Shown one piece after another: positions 1 to 12,496 of a DNA stretch of 64,000 bases. Position 1 is the stretch's first letter. Each line of letters opens with the position of its first letter. The notes under the pieces were generated by a model. The model searched no databases and was not told the DNA's origin. It saw only the letters and a program-made list of their open reading frames with translations. The stretch is from Cyclina sinensis (lineage: Eukaryota; Mollusca; Bivalvia; Venerida; Veneridae). Where the stretch lies: assembly GCA_012932295.1 (NCBI GenBank), contig JAAONU010000014.1:37169977-37233976 (forward strand). The letters run 5' to 3'. The translations under genes and the position numbers were made by a program.

Positions 1-1490
1 TCAGTGTACAGAAGGGATAAAAGGTAATGCCTATCTCATCTGTCAATTCACACTGGCAAATTGCAGTCGATTTAATTCTCATTACATAAATTAAAGCACA
101 CAGCAATAATTTTATTTCATATTTTAACTTTTCCAGTTCAATGCAACTTGTCAAGGTATAATTTACCATTTGCCAGTTGGCATAGTGTGCCAGTTGAGTT
201 TTTATGAAATTCATTGATGGTTTCAGTAACACATGCTGACAAAAACTCATGCCTCATTTAAGATGGAAAGAGTCAGGCGTGGAACCATAACAAAAACATT
301 CGTGCATGTTTTTGGCACCCGCATTGAGGAAATGAAACGAAAAAGTAGAGAGAGGCTGAAAATATGACTGGCATGGTCAGTGTGTTTATGAAAACAAGCA
401 GATAAATGACCTGTGTTAATTAGTGATCATCAATCATATTTCAAGTCAGGGTTTTCGACAGCTGTCGTGTACTGCCAACACTTCCAAACAGATGACTTAT
501 CCTTTCCCCAGAGATTCGTTTTGCCTGCTAACAGTGGCAGACAAAATTGCTGAACTTAATTGTAAATGATTTTTAAAACCATAATGAGCTTTATCTGGTC
601 TGTTGTTATGGTCCATCTTAAAAAAAGTAATCCAGATTTGTTTTCAAAAACTTTGAATATTCTGATGATTCTATGACTAGTATAATTTGTCCTCTACACT
701 GTTTAGTGAGGGCAAAGGAAATGTATTCACACAAGTGGCAACTGCTGTTATCAAGAGCTCCCTGTATTCGGATAACAATTTTGGTCTGATAAGCCTTTTT
801 TTTATCACTCAGATTATGTGCACAGCATGTTGTTCATTTTGTTTGATTGATTTTCTCAGTGTTCAGTGCTCTAATAATTAGGGAATTCCTCCTATCTTGT
901 CTCATTAGATTGTATAATATTCCACGACATGCAACAAGTCTCCTATATAACCCCCTTATCATTAGCAGAATCTGAGGATATTATATTATATCCTGCTATC
1001 TTATCTTGTCATGTTACTACAGTGTTAGGGTCCAAATAATCTGAAGTTAAGGGCCACAGTGGCTTATTTGAATTTTAATGCTGTTTCAACAAGGTTATAT
1101 AGTGTGATTCCATTTCAAAAATAAGGTTTTCATTTACAACAGATAACACATAATTAGAGTTTATGAAAACACCCACAGAAATTCCATGTGATTTCAACAT
1201 GCTGAATAATAATACACTTCACTTAATGGATACTGATTGGCAATGTCATTCGGAGAAAAAGCAGGTTATAATCTAAGTAAAGTTTGATGTTGCATTAAGA
1301 CTTAAATTTTGGTTCTGAGAATAAATTTCCAGTGTTTTAGCTTCCTGTTTGTTGTGCCATTAATAAAAACAATTTTTTTTTTTTTCAAAAATGCTGCTGG
1401 TCAGTGTAGATTTCATTATAAGAATTATGTAGTTTTCAGTCAGAAAAGTTGATTAGTTTTAATTCCATATTACTGTAACCCTACAGAATT
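1..1490. other. Non-coding, no gene seen
   Basis: AT-rich sequence with stops in all frames apart from short open stretches without domain features. Probably intron of the FREM gene or intergenic. A T-run lies near 1373-1385. Confidence 0.5.
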
Positions 1491-1492
1491 TA

Positions 1493-1917
1493 CTACCGCT
1501 TGCAAAACTGTGTTAGGTAAAGAATGAAACTCGTGGGTACACCTGTCAAAAATCAATTAAAGCGCCGCCCAATGTGTTTCTTTCAAACTCCGCCTTTTAC
1601 CTGTCAGTGGTGTCATTCAAGTGTTATTCTGTGTATGAAATGGAAAAGTGGTTAGGAAAAAAACTATTGAGTGAAGATTTCAGGTAGCAACACAGCGACA
1701 GTTGCGACAAAGCAACTTTGGCGCCGCCCAGGCATATTTTTCTGGCTGCGGGTAGATTGCAAGACATAGTTTTATTGACAGGTATACCTGAGAAAACTGC
1801 CTCGCTGTGATTGGATGATCAGTTAAGTGACAGTTGATGTTACTGAAATAAACATTGTAACGTCACTTTTTACCTTTTCCGAGTAAGTGAAACACTAATC
1901 AGTTTTGCAAGCGGTAG
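1493..1917. mobile_element. Tc1/mariner-like MITE with TA target duplication
   Basis: CTACCGCTTGCAAAACTG at 1493-1510 is matched by its exact reverse complement at 1900-1917, and both ends are flanked by TA. About 425 bases with no transposase; two GCGCCGCCCA-type motifs lie inside (near 1562 and 1721). TA duplication and size fit a non-autonomous Tc1/mariner derivative (family knowledge). Confidence 0.8.
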
Positions 1918-1919
1918 TA

Positions 1920-4900
1920 GCAAGTGTTCAGAAGACTTTTTAAAGACATGAATTGCACTAATTTGTACTGATAGTGCAAAAAATTTTAAAAGGTCATCAT
2001 TCCCTTGCTTAAACACAGCAAGAAAATGTTGTCCCTTTATCTGTTTGCATTCCATTCTTAGTAAAGGCAAATCATTGCCATTAGGGTGTTCTTAGGGTGT
2101 CAGCTGTTAAGCCATCTTGTACGGCCAGGTTACGCTGGCTCAAACGACTCAGATTCTCGAAACCTAATTGGTTAGATTTGAAAGATTTTTGTTAGCAACT
2201 CATGCATGTCAACGGAAGTTCAAACCAAAGGTAATCAGCCTCATTGAAAAAGATAGATTCTTCAGATTGCTAGATATAAAACAGCTTAACAAAATACCAT
2301 TTACTGTCTTAAGTTGGATGACTAGAACAGTGGAAAAAGCTTGGAGGAGTGACCTTTTGTAAAAACAGTTGGTAGCGGAAACCTTTATCTTGATGAAACC
2401 TTGACAGTTTTGGTTGTGGCAACAGGATTGGCATCAAATGTGGCAGCTTATGTCTGGCTTATCTCCTCTCTTTCTGAACAAATCCATCTCCCCCACCCAG
2501 TCAGTGGTCCATAAGCACTGGTTCACTAACTATGCACCATACTGAAATGCTTTAAGACAATTACACTGGCCACTGTGTCCCTAGTTTAGGTGTTGTTAAA
2601 ATTTATTGTCTGCAGACCCAGCTATATGAGTCAGAACATTGCATTAGGATATTAGAACCAGACTATAAGACTAGTATTATTATTTCTGAGACGAGCTTGG
2701 TAGAGCATAATGCTTTATGTGCTGGATTATCTCTTGAGCTTGCTAGGAGCTTGCTGAGGCATTCTGCTTTATTTTCAGGGTTATCTTGGCATCTGTACCC
2801 TCCCTTCTATTTAAATCAGTCATTCTTCTGCCCTATATTATTGTTTCTGACATGCTCTCTCACAGTGCCATGATAGCAAGGTGTTTGATAACACTTGATG
2901 TATGGAAACATGGTTTCTGTTAAAGTCTACCTGTATCTTTCACTCCTGATTTTAATAATTTATGTATAAGACCACCTAAGCTAAAATTGATCTGAAGTCT
3001 TTTCAGCTATTGCACTATTTTTTTTAGCTCCAATTCCTATGCAGGGAAGATGGCCAATTTTTTATCATAGCCTTTTAGGGTATAAGCCAAAATAGTTCCT
3101 CTAATGAACTTGAATTTGGTTTCTAGGCTTTTAATGCCAATTGCCTATCAAATACATTTCACTAAACAATCCTGAAGAAAAAAAAAAAAAACATTTGTAA
3201 ACTGGGCTTAAGTACAAATTATATTAACTTGTATCTGTTATTTAACTAAAACACAGTAGACTGTGCAGTTTTATGGTTCCTGTAACACCCCCAATTAGTA
3301 AACAATTGCTACTATAATGGTACCAAATGCACATTATTCCATTTAGAATGAGTTGATTAAGAGTTCAATAAAATTTCTCCAGTTTTTCATCGATTTCCTT
3401 GTCTTATTCAAAGAAAGAACCAGTTGCTTTCCAATTTTCCAATTTCTGTTCAAATTTGTATTGATTTAGACATTTTTCCCCAACGTTAAAACACTTATCT
3501 TGGACTAAATGTGTTTAATTTAAATTTTAGACAGATAAGCAAAGAAAATATTTTGTTTTAATTTCTTTACTTCTGGATAATGTTGGCTGGAATGTTGTTT
3601 TCCTAGACAGCTATTGAAGACACATTTCCATATAAAGTGACATTGTTATTGGCATTATCTTCGAAATTTTCTTCCAAATGGTTCCATAAGAAAATAAACT
3701 TATCGGTAATTGGTTGGAAGACAATGATAGTTTGGTTACAAAAAACTGTCTTAAGTTTTCTACCCATCTGGGTTCAGTGGAAATTGCTTGGCTAAATGAG
3801 AGTCACTAATTATGGGTTGTAGGTTCAAGCCCCAGTCTCTATTTAATAAAGAAAGGAGTGAGAAAGCTTTAAGTGTAGGAAAGGATCTAGTAGGACTAGT
3901 TGGCCTACAGCAATAAGATGTTTTATAATAGCATGAAACAGAATTAAAATAAAAGCAAAGTATCAACTGTAGGTATAGTGTACTGTAAATGCTTGTTTAT
4001 AAGACATACTTTTTTTTACCATTTAAATTCAGTCCATAATTGAGGTACGTCTTATATGGGCATCATGAAGGAAAATGCAACTCTGCCTTGTTTTTAATGA
4101 AAATCATAATTCAACATGCATCAAATACAGGTCCAGAATGTATTTGCTATAAAAGTAAATCATGAATTTCTGCAAACTTCATCATCATCGTTTTAAGTCC
4201 AAAATGGCTAGAAAACAAAGTCAACAGATATAATTAACTGGTTGAAAATGTTGCCCCTTGTATGGAGGGTCAGTGCAGAATCCACTATATTGTCAGAACA
4301 TTTTAGGGATGCATTTGATACACCATGCATCTGATAATTGGGAATATACATTTCATACCCATGATAAAAACCAACATCTGTTATTATGAATCCAGAAATG
4401 AAAACTGAAATAAATCAAGATGTTATACTTTTATTTTTAAAATCATGATAAAAACAGAACTGAGTCTCTTGTTGATAATCAAGCGAGGTCAAAGTTGAAA
4501 AACAGCAGGGTTTGTTTGATTAATAAAAAATGCACAGCATGATAGAACTAGTTCTTTTATAAAAACCTTTCCAGATAGGTGTGGTCACAGTTGTATTTAA
4601 TATCGCTTCCTGAAGGTTTTTTTTTTCTTTTTTTTGTTAAAAATTTGGAACAGTTCCGAGAATTTGGATAATCAAAGCATCTCATTTTTTTAATTTAATG
4701 CCTTCTGCCCTTACTCTTATCAAAAATGATAAAAACAGACAGGCATGTTAACATACTTTTGAGAAATAAAAGCCCAGTAAATGCATTTGATGAGCCATCA
4801 AAAGTGTTCTCTTTCCTCCAGAGCAAGTATTTGATATTAATTCACTCTTGACTTTGTTGTATTTTAATGAAGAAACTAGACCTGCCCTTCAGGTTTTATA

Positions 4901-5300
4901 CTGTTTCACTGTTGGATATTTGGTACATACTTCTACAGATACATAGAATTTTTATTGCATTTTTTACATAATGTCATTAAGCAAAAATAATAAAAAGTTG
5001 GTAGTATCTGATTATAAGAAATAGCTTTGAAATATTTTGAAAACTACATATTAACATAACTCCAAGATGTGTATAAAGTGCGTGCCCAGGTTCATAGTAA
5101 TATTGAACTAGTATATGAATTCATCATAGATTGAAGTTCAAAACATATTTTTCAATTATTTTCAATGCTTTAAAATGACTGACTCACAGAATTTAGCTCT
5201 TTTGTTTTTTTTGTTAATTCAAGAGAGATAATATACTATGGAAAAAAATCATAAAATTATGCTTCTATACACCATGAAAACTGAAAAGAAAAAGTTCTGA
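1920..5300. other. Non-coding, no gene seen
   Basis: AT-rich, no exon-like open frame with domain character. Contains a degenerate tRNA-like stretch near 3785-3845 (TAGGTTCAAGCCCC resembles a B box) and a small inverted motif, ATAAGACATAC near 3999 against GTACGTCTTAT near 4045, perhaps a decayed MITE. Confidence 0.4.
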
Positions 5301-5302
5301 TT

Positions 5303-5378
5303 TTATCAGGATTCGAAGCCATGCCCTTTCAGTCAGTAAAATGTGACACAATCTACACCAGTGAGCTACAGAGACTAG
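5303..5378 (-). repeat. tRNA-like SINE head or tRNA remnant
   Basis: On the minus strand, TAGCTCACTGGTGTAGA resembles an RNA polymerase III A box and GGCTTCGAATCC a B box, about 45 bases apart, in a tRNA-length segment. The arms do not pair well enough for a functional tRNA. Confidence 0.45.
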
Positions 5379-5902
5379 GTAACAAGATTCATCAAAATTA
5401 ATAACTAATATATCTACCCCATGACTAACGGGGTAAATTTTTTACTGATAAAAGTGTGTAAAACTTTATATTGTGATGTTTTTCTGTAACAAAAAATGAG
5501 TCAGTTACTTACAGCTAGAATTTCTAGATGTTAAAACATTTTCTTTCTTTTTTCATCGTCGGCTATCTGTGAGTCAGTCGCTTTAAGTGTTTTCTAACTT
5601 AATTCTGGCAGAAATTATAGATGTGTTTTACAGCTTCTTGATACAGAATCCATCACTGGCAAACATATTTTCAGCTTTTTTAAGTATTGAAGCTATTTCT
5701 TAGACAGCTAACAAAAGAGTTACTGTACATGACATGTAATAAAAGTTGAATGTAATTTTTAAAAGAAAAAGTCTTAAACATTTAGATTACAAAACAAATC
5801 ATTAGCATTTTTTGGTGTCAAATTCTGTAAATTTTTTATTCATGTAAATTAATGTTATTATAAAAAGAAATGGATAGATTATGTCATTATTTTGTGACTT
5901 TT
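5379..5902. other. Non-coding, nothing recognised
   Basis: AT-rich sequence between two repeats; no open frame or structured element noted. Confidence 0.4.
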
Positions 5903-6504
5903 TATGCCCCCACAAAGTGGGGTGCATATAGCGTTGCACTTGTCCGTCCGTCTGTCCGTATGTCCGTCCGTCCGTACGTCTGTCCGTACGTCCCGAAATC
6001 TTGTGAACGCAACTCCTCTTAAACCAGATGGCAGATTTTGCTTAAACTTCCGGGGATGAACAACCTTAATGTGTAGATGGTAGTAAAGGAAGGAATTTTT
6101 GCAGCGCCCAAATTTAACAGAATTATGGCCCTTTGTTGATTTTTTCACTATTTACCATATAGAAATTTTGTAAACGCAACTCCTCTTAAACCGGATGGCA
6201 GATTTTGCTTAAACTTCCAGGGATGAACAGCTTTAATGTGTAGATGGTAGTAAAGGAAGGAATTTTTGCTGTGACCATATTTAACAGAATAATGGCCCTT
6301 TGTTGATTTTGTCACTATATACCATATAAATAATTGAACATATAAATTTTATATTTGTAATTTAATTTAACATGTACATAAGGTTACCTGTAGATCATTT
6401 TAGGTATATGAACAGAAAAAATCTTACATACAGGATATACATGCTCTTGTTTATGAGCACTTATGCATAGTGGGGGCATCCGTGTCCTATGGACACAGTT
6501 CTAG
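5903..6504 (+). mobile_element. TATGCCCCC-type hairpin-ended element, full copy (family A)
   Basis: Begins in a T run with the hairpin TATGCCCCCACAAAGTGGGG...GCATA, then a CCGT-rich tract (about 5943-5992), then two 167-base monomers (GAACGCAACTCCTC at 6005 and a related start at 6172). It ends with the hairpin GTGTCCTATGGACAC, AGTT, CTAG (6501-6504) and a T run. Two more copies are in the window. No coding capacity. The architecture recalls non-autonomous rolling-circle elements, but the class is not proven. Confidence 0.75.
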
Positions 6505-6905
6505 TTTTTTATTGAAGTTGAATTTAGTAATAAACTTGAAATATAACAAATATTGAAAAAGTTTAAAGCAGTATTTTCAAAATATTGAAAAAATGCAACT
6601 TGTATATTGATAGTGATAAGTTTAATGAGATTTATATTGATAATGTTTTTGTTTTTGTTTTTTTTAGCTCACCTGAGCATGCTCATGTGAGCTTTTAGGA
6701 TCATTGATTGTCCGGCGTCCGTCCGTCCGTCCGTCCGTCCGTCGTCCACAATTCATACAAACGACATCTCCTCTGAAACCACCAGGCAAAATTTAATGAA
6801 ACTTGCCTAGAATGTTCCTTGCATGAAGCTCTACCAAATTTGTTCAAATGGTTCCGGTTCATTGCATTTCTGGGTCACAGGAGCTAAAAACAGATTTTAA
6901 AAGTT

Positions 6906-8066
6906 GGATCTTTAAAAATCTTCTTGTCAGAAACCACAAGGCCTGGAGCTTTGATATTTGGTATAAAGCATCATCTAGTGGACCTCTACCAAGTTTGTTC
7001 AAATTATGATCCTGGGGTCAAAAATGGCCCCGCCCCAGGGGTAACTTGTTTTACATAGAGTTATATAGGAAAAACTTTAAAAATCTTCTTGTCAGAAACC
7101 ATAAGGCATAGAGCTAAGATATTTGGTGTGTACCATTGTCTAGTGGACCTCTACCAAGTTTGTTCAAATCATGGCCTCTGGGTCAAAAATGGCCCCGCCC
7201 CAGGGGTAACTTGTTTTACATAGAGTTATATAGGAAAAACTTTAAAAATCTTCTTGTCAGAAACCGTAAGGCATAGAGCTAAGATATTTGGTATGTAGCA
7301 TTGTCTAGTGGACCTCTACCAAGTTTGTTCAAATTATTATCCTAGGGTCAAAAATGGCCCCGCCCCAGGGGTAACTTGTTTTACATAGAGTTATATAGGA
7401 AAAACTTTAAAAATCTTCTTGTCAGAAACCGTAAGGCATAGAGCTAAGATATTTGGTGTGCAGCATTGTCTAGTGGACCTCTACCAAGTTTGTTCAAATC
7501 ATGGCCTCTGGGTCAAAAATGGCCCCGCCCCAGGGGTAACTTGTTTTACATAGAGTTATATAGGAAAAACTTTAAAAATCTTCTTATCAGAAACCAAAAC
7601 ACTTAGAGCTAAGATATTTGGTATGTAGCATTGTCTAATGGACTTCTAGCAAGTTTGTTCAAATTATGATCCTGGGGTCAAAAATGGCCCCGCCCCAGGG
7701 GTAACTTGTTTTACATAGAGTTATATAGGAAAAACTTTAAAAATCTCCTTATCAGAAACCGTAAGGCATAGAGCTTAGATATTTGGTACGTAGCATTGTC
7801 TAGTGGACCTCTACCAAGTCCGTCAAATTATACATCTGGGGTCAAATTTGGCCCCACCCTGGGGTCATTGGTTTTACATAAGCTTGTATAGGAAAAACTT
7901 CGAAAAATCTTCTTGTCTGACCCACAAGGCCCTGAGCCTTTAGACTTAGTATATAGCATTGTCTAGTGGACCTCTACCAAGTTTGTTCCAATTATACCCC
8001 TGGAGTCAAATTTGGCCCCAGCCCGGGATCATTGGTTTTACATAGGCTTATATAGTGAAAACTTTG
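6906..8066 (+). repeat. Tandem array, 165-base monomer
   Basis: GGCCCCGCCCC and its variants recur at 7026, 7191, 7356, 7521 and 7686 at exactly 165 bases, then 7850 and 8014 at 164. About seven monomers, the last two diverged (GGCCCCACCC). Each contains AAAATCTTCTT, CTAGTGGACCTCTACC and TTTGTTCAAAT. Confidence 0.85.
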
Positions 8067-8069
8067 AAA

Positions 8070-9800
8070 ATCTTCTTGTAGAAGGAGAAGTAACATTTTC
8101 AGTCCAAATAATCTGGAATTTTGTCAGACAGGTTGTTTCTATGATTTCTAGCTCAAGTTCGAATATAGGTCATCTGGGGTCAAAAACTAGGTCACAGAGC
8201 CCAAAAATAGAAAAACCTTGTTAACACTCTAGAGGTTACATTTTCAGTCCAAATAATCTGGAATTTTGTCAGACAGGTTGTTTCTATGATTTCTAGCTCA
8301 AGTTCGAATATGGGTCATCTGGGTTCAAAAACTAGGTCACAGAGCCCAAAAATAGAAAAACCTTGTTAACACTCTAGAGGTTACATTTTCAGCCAAAATA
8401 ATCTTGAAATTTGTCAGAAAGGTTGCTTTGATGATTTCTAGGTCAAGTTTAAATATAGGTCATCTGGGGTCAAAAACTAGGTCACAGAGCCCAAAAATAG
8501 AAACATCTTGTTAACACTCTAGAGATTACATTTTTAGCCCAAATAATCTGGAAATTTGTCAGAAAGGTTGCTTCAAAGATTTCTAGCACAAGTTCAAATA
8601 TGGGTCATCTGGGTTTAAAAACTAGGTCACAGAGCCCAAAAATAGAAAAACCTTGTTAACACTCTAGAGGTTACATTTTCAGCCAAAATAATCTTGAAAT
8701 TTGTCAGAAAGGTTGCTTTGATGATTTCTAGGTCAAGTTTAAATATAGGTCATCTGGGGTCAAAAACTAGGTCACAGAGCCCAAAAATAGAAACATCTTG
8801 TTAACACTCTAGAGATTACATTTTTAGCCCAAATAATCTGGAAATTTGTCAGAAAGGTTGCTTCAAAGAATTCTAGCACAAGTTCAAATATGGGTCATCT
8901 GGGTTTAAAAACTAGGTCACAGAGCCCAAAAATAGAAAAATCTTGTTAAAACTCTAGAGGTTACATTTTCAGCCCAAATAATCTGGAAATTTGTCAGAAA
9001 AATTGCCTTAAGGATTTCTAGATCAAGTTTGAGTATGAGTCATCTGGGGTCACAAACTAGGTCACAGAGTCCAAATATGGAAAAACCTTGTTAATATTCT
9101 AAAGGTAGCATTTTCAGTCCAAATAACCCGGAAATTTGTCAGAAAGATTCTATGGATGATTTCTAGCTCAGTTTTGAATATAGGTATTCTGGGGTCAAAA
9201 ACTAGGTCACAGAGCCCGAAAGTAGAAAAACCTTGTAAAAGCTCTAGAGGTTACATTTTTAGTTTAAATGTCCTTGAAATTTGTCAGAAAGGTTGTTTCA
9301 ATGATTTCTAGCTCAAATTTGGATATGGGTCATCTGGGATTAAAAAATAGGTCACATGGTGCAAATATGTAAAAAACTTTTTAACACTCCAGAGGTTACA
9401 TTTTCAGTCCAAATACCCTAGAAATTTGTCAGACAGGTTTTTTTGATGATTTCTAGCTCAAGTTGGAGTATGGGTCATCTTGGGTCAAAAACTAGGTCAC
9501 AGAGCCCAAATATGGAAAAACTTTGTAAACACTCTAGAGGCTACATTTTAAGTCCAAATGTCCTGGAAATCTGTCAGATAGGTTGTTTTGATGATTTGTA
9601 GCTCAAGTTTGGATATGGGTTATCTGGGGTCAAAAACTAGGTCACAGAGTCTAAATATTGAGAAACCTTGTTAACACTCTAGATGCTACTTTTTCAGTCC
9701 AAATATCCTGCAAATTTGTCAAAGAGATTGTTTCAATAATTTCTAGGTCAAGTTTGAATATGGGTTATCTGGGGTCAATTAAAAAGGTCCATAGCAACTT
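8070..9800 (+). repeat. Tandem array, 145-base monomer
   Basis: GTCACAGAGCCC (or a variant) recurs at 8191, 8336, 8481, 8626, 8771, 8916, 9061, 9206, 9351, 9496 and 9641, every 145 bases without an indel, about twelve monomers. The 290-base pair starting about 8335 is repeated almost identically from about 8625. Confidence 0.88.
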
Positions 9801-9854
9801 TGTTAAAAGCAGTCATACTCAGGTGAGCGATACAGGGCCATCATGGCCCTCTTG

Positions 9855-10592
9855 TTTTCATTTTTCTCCAGTTACAATAGTTACAATATGGGGTCTATAA
9901 ATCTAAAACTGCATGGTTTCTCCTGTGAACTGCTGAATAATTCTTTAGGAAAATTAATTTTTCTGTCAAAAGAACATTAGACACTTGTTGTGAAAATGTT
10001 TAAGTAACACCCTGCTGTAGGGACTGCCTGTTACATGCTAATTGCTTAGTAGTTAATTAATTAATCATGCTGGGAGAGACCTAATTTGCATAATTTATTA
10101 TGAGTTTATGAGAGAAAAATTATACCTCCCTGTAACATTGGTGAATTTGTTTTAAAAAACAATCAAATATAAATTATGCAATATCATATAAATCAAGGTT
10201 AATTCATATTTTTTGTGAAATTGGATTTTTTTTATTCAGCCTAATGTGACATGAAGTGTTTAATATATGTGCTTAATTAATAGAAAATAAATAAAATGAT
10301 AATTTGCTGGAATATTTTTATCTCATTATAAATTTTTAAAAAAGCTAATACATAACAGTACGGATAGTGGATAAAAAGTCAAAGGGTCATAATTGAATTT
10401 ATCAGAACAATGTGATTATTAAGAAGAACTGTAGCAGATATATGCCCAGACTTGGCAATTGCTTGTTCTATGCACTTAATTATTTGAATTAGATTGTTGT
10501 ATTATCGGGGTAAGAAAGGAGTATATAAATGTTAATGATATTCTTTTAGTGTTGCAAAGTGAAAATGCTTAGAACTGTATTTTTATTTGAGC
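9855..10592. other. Non-coding, nothing recognised
   Basis: AT-rich spacer between two mobile elements. No exon or repeat structure recognised. Confidence 0.4.
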
Positions 10593-10596
10593 TTAA

Positions 10597-11029
10597 AGGG
10601 GCTGTGCTCCAGATGACAAAAAAAAGAAAGTTTTCTTGTATTATAAAATTTCTTGTAATATTTATGACTAATGCTTAAAAAATAACTTACTGACAAAAAA
10701 TAAGTCAAATAATTACATTATAAATTGATTTTTTTCCCTTTCAAAGTGCTATACCGTAACGCGATGGTATAACTATATTGTATAAGATTTGAAGTAAATA
10801 TCTGTAGTATCACATGCGGCGATGGTGGTGACAGTAAAAGCGTTTGAAATATTTTGTTAACATGAGGGTCCAGAGTTCAAATCAGGCTGGAGCGAAAATA
10901 TTTTTTTATTCTAATTTGACTTTTATAATCAGTTTTGGAGTAAAATATTATGTTGTTATAATCTCACGGCATCTAAATATATAATTTATGAAAATATTTT
11001 TTTTATGTCAAATCTGGAGTACAGCCTCT
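10597..11029 (+). mobile_element. TTAA-flanked MITE, left copy of an inverted pair
   Basis: TTAA (10593-10596), terminal repeat AGGGGCTGTGCTCCAGAT, 433 bases, terminal repeat ATCTGGAGTACAGCCTCT, TTAA (11030-11033). The termini match with two mismatches. The TTAA duplication suggests a piggyBac-type derivative. Its interior (about 10816-10898) looks tRNA-like, with the B-box-like AGTTCAAATCAGG. Confidence 0.75.
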
Positions 11030-11033
11030 TTAA

Positions 11034-11694
11034 AGTGAGTTCAAGCTTTGTTCACAAGAATGCACATAAATCTGAAGTATGGTACAGGAAAAGAACATCC
11101 CTGCATGATGTCAAGTTGATATGCTCATTTTTATACAGACAACTTCATTTTACTGATAAGCCAATGTTTTTGACATGTAAATTTTTTGTAAAAAAAAAAT
11201 GCATGAAAGCATTTCGATAGGCAAATTTGATTATGTAACTGTAATGGAGAGGTAATTTTTTTGCTGAATACATAAATTGTAAATTTGAAGACTTTCCTTG
11301 GTTCAAAATCGGCATGAGATGTAATACTGAGTTATATCAGAAAGTGCCGTAGACAACACAATTGCCTATGTCTCTGTTTCATGCTGTTTTATTTTGTTAA
11401 ACTGAGTTTGCCATCCCCATTAAATTTCTAAAACAACATATTTTATGATTTTCGTTTTAATTGATTACTATAAAAGTGTCTATCAATGAAATTGTTTCAA
11501 CACACTGTCATAATTTTTAATAGAAATTTGCATGAAATAACTCGATGATAGGTGTCAGTCTGTTCCTTGTTTTGAGATAAAATTTTGCACATTCTCTTGT
11601 CTTGATAGATTATTTCTTTGCAACATTTAATACATTTACTTTAGGAGCAGGTTTCTTGGCTCTTTCATTTTGTCAGCCAATTCTTTGCCTTGTG
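11034..11694. other. Spacer between the inverted MITE pair
   Basis: About 660 bases of AT-rich sequence with no gene or repeat recognised. Confidence 0.4.
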
Positions 11695-11698
11695 TTAA

Positions 11699-12130
11699 AG
11701 AGGCTGAACTCCAGATTTGATATAAAAAATTTTTTTACTTAAATTAAATATCTAGATGCCGTGAGATTATAACAACATGATATTTTACTTCAAAACTGAT
11801 TATAAAAGTCAAAATAGAATAAACAAAAAATATTCGCTTCAGCCGGATTTGAACTCTGGACCCTCATGTTAACAAAATATTAACAACGCTTTAACTGTCA
11901 CCACTATCACCGCATGTGAAATAACTATTGTTTACTTTTAATCTTATACAATATAGTTATACCGTCGCGTTACGGTATAGCACTATGAAAGGAAAAAAAT
12001 CAATTTATAATGTGATTACCTGACTTATTTTTTGTCAGTAAGTTATTTTTTAAGCATTAATCATAAATATCACAAGAAATTTATAATACAAGAAAACTTT
12101 CTTTTTTGTGTCATCTGGAGCACAGCCCCT
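11699..12130 (-). mobile_element. TTAA-flanked MITE, right copy (inverted)
   Basis: Reverse complement of the 10597-11029 element, with its own TTAA on both sides (11695-11698, 12131-12134) and the same terminal repeats. The hairpin ATACCGT...ACGGTAT near 11960-11979 is perfect here and imperfect in the left copy. The minus strand holds a tRNA-like stretch (about 11834-11915) with AGTTCAAATCCGGC. Confidence 0.75.
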
Positions 12131-12134
12131 TTAA

Positions 12135-12496
12135 AGTCTTAAGTATTTTCTTTTTCCCAATACCTCACCAGCCCCATGTTAAGGGTAGAATAATTAAAAT
12201 TTTCAATAAGAATCACATTTAGCAACATTGGTTTTTGTAATGTAAAAGTTTTAATACACATCATTTTCACAACATTGTGCACACTAGCACATCAAACAAG
12301 ATATAATGCAGAAGTGTACTTTAGTTAAATATTTTTAGTCTCGGATTCTTTTCACATTTTTATGATGGTTTCAAAACAAGCTTACAAAATTGAATGCTGC
12401 CTTTCTTAGAACTTTGTGAGGATTATTGGTAAATAATTTCAAAATTGAATAACTCAAGCAGAAATAAAAGAAAGCATTTAGTTGAGTGGCTCTCTT
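12135..12496. other. Non-coding, nothing recognised
   Basis: AT-rich spacer between a MITE and a SINE. Confidence 0.4.

Larger units (their letters stand above)
6665..9854 (+). mobile_element. AGCTCACCTGAGC array element, long copy (family B)
   Basis: Opens TAGCTCACCTGAGCATGCTC with its inverted partner ATGTGAGCT, then GTCCGGCG(TCCG)n at 6710-6745. The body is two tandem arrays of different monomers. It closes with GGTGAGCGATACAGGGCC, the palindrome GGGCCATCATGGCCC, then TCTTG and a T run. No protein is encoded; open frames inside are by-products of the arrays. A second copy is at 43348-45908. Confidence 0.8.

Noticed and set aside
3785..3845. tRNA-like remnant with GGTTCAAGCCCC
   Set aside because: Only a B-box-like motif is clear; too little to call a feature of its own.
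5303..5378. Functional tRNA gene
   Set aside because: A and B boxes are present but the stems do not pair properly; better explained as a SINE head or remnant.
8012..9900. 70-80-codon frames in the array elements (also 44354-44927)
   Set aside because: By-products of the 145-base tandem repeat; the frame changes between monomers.
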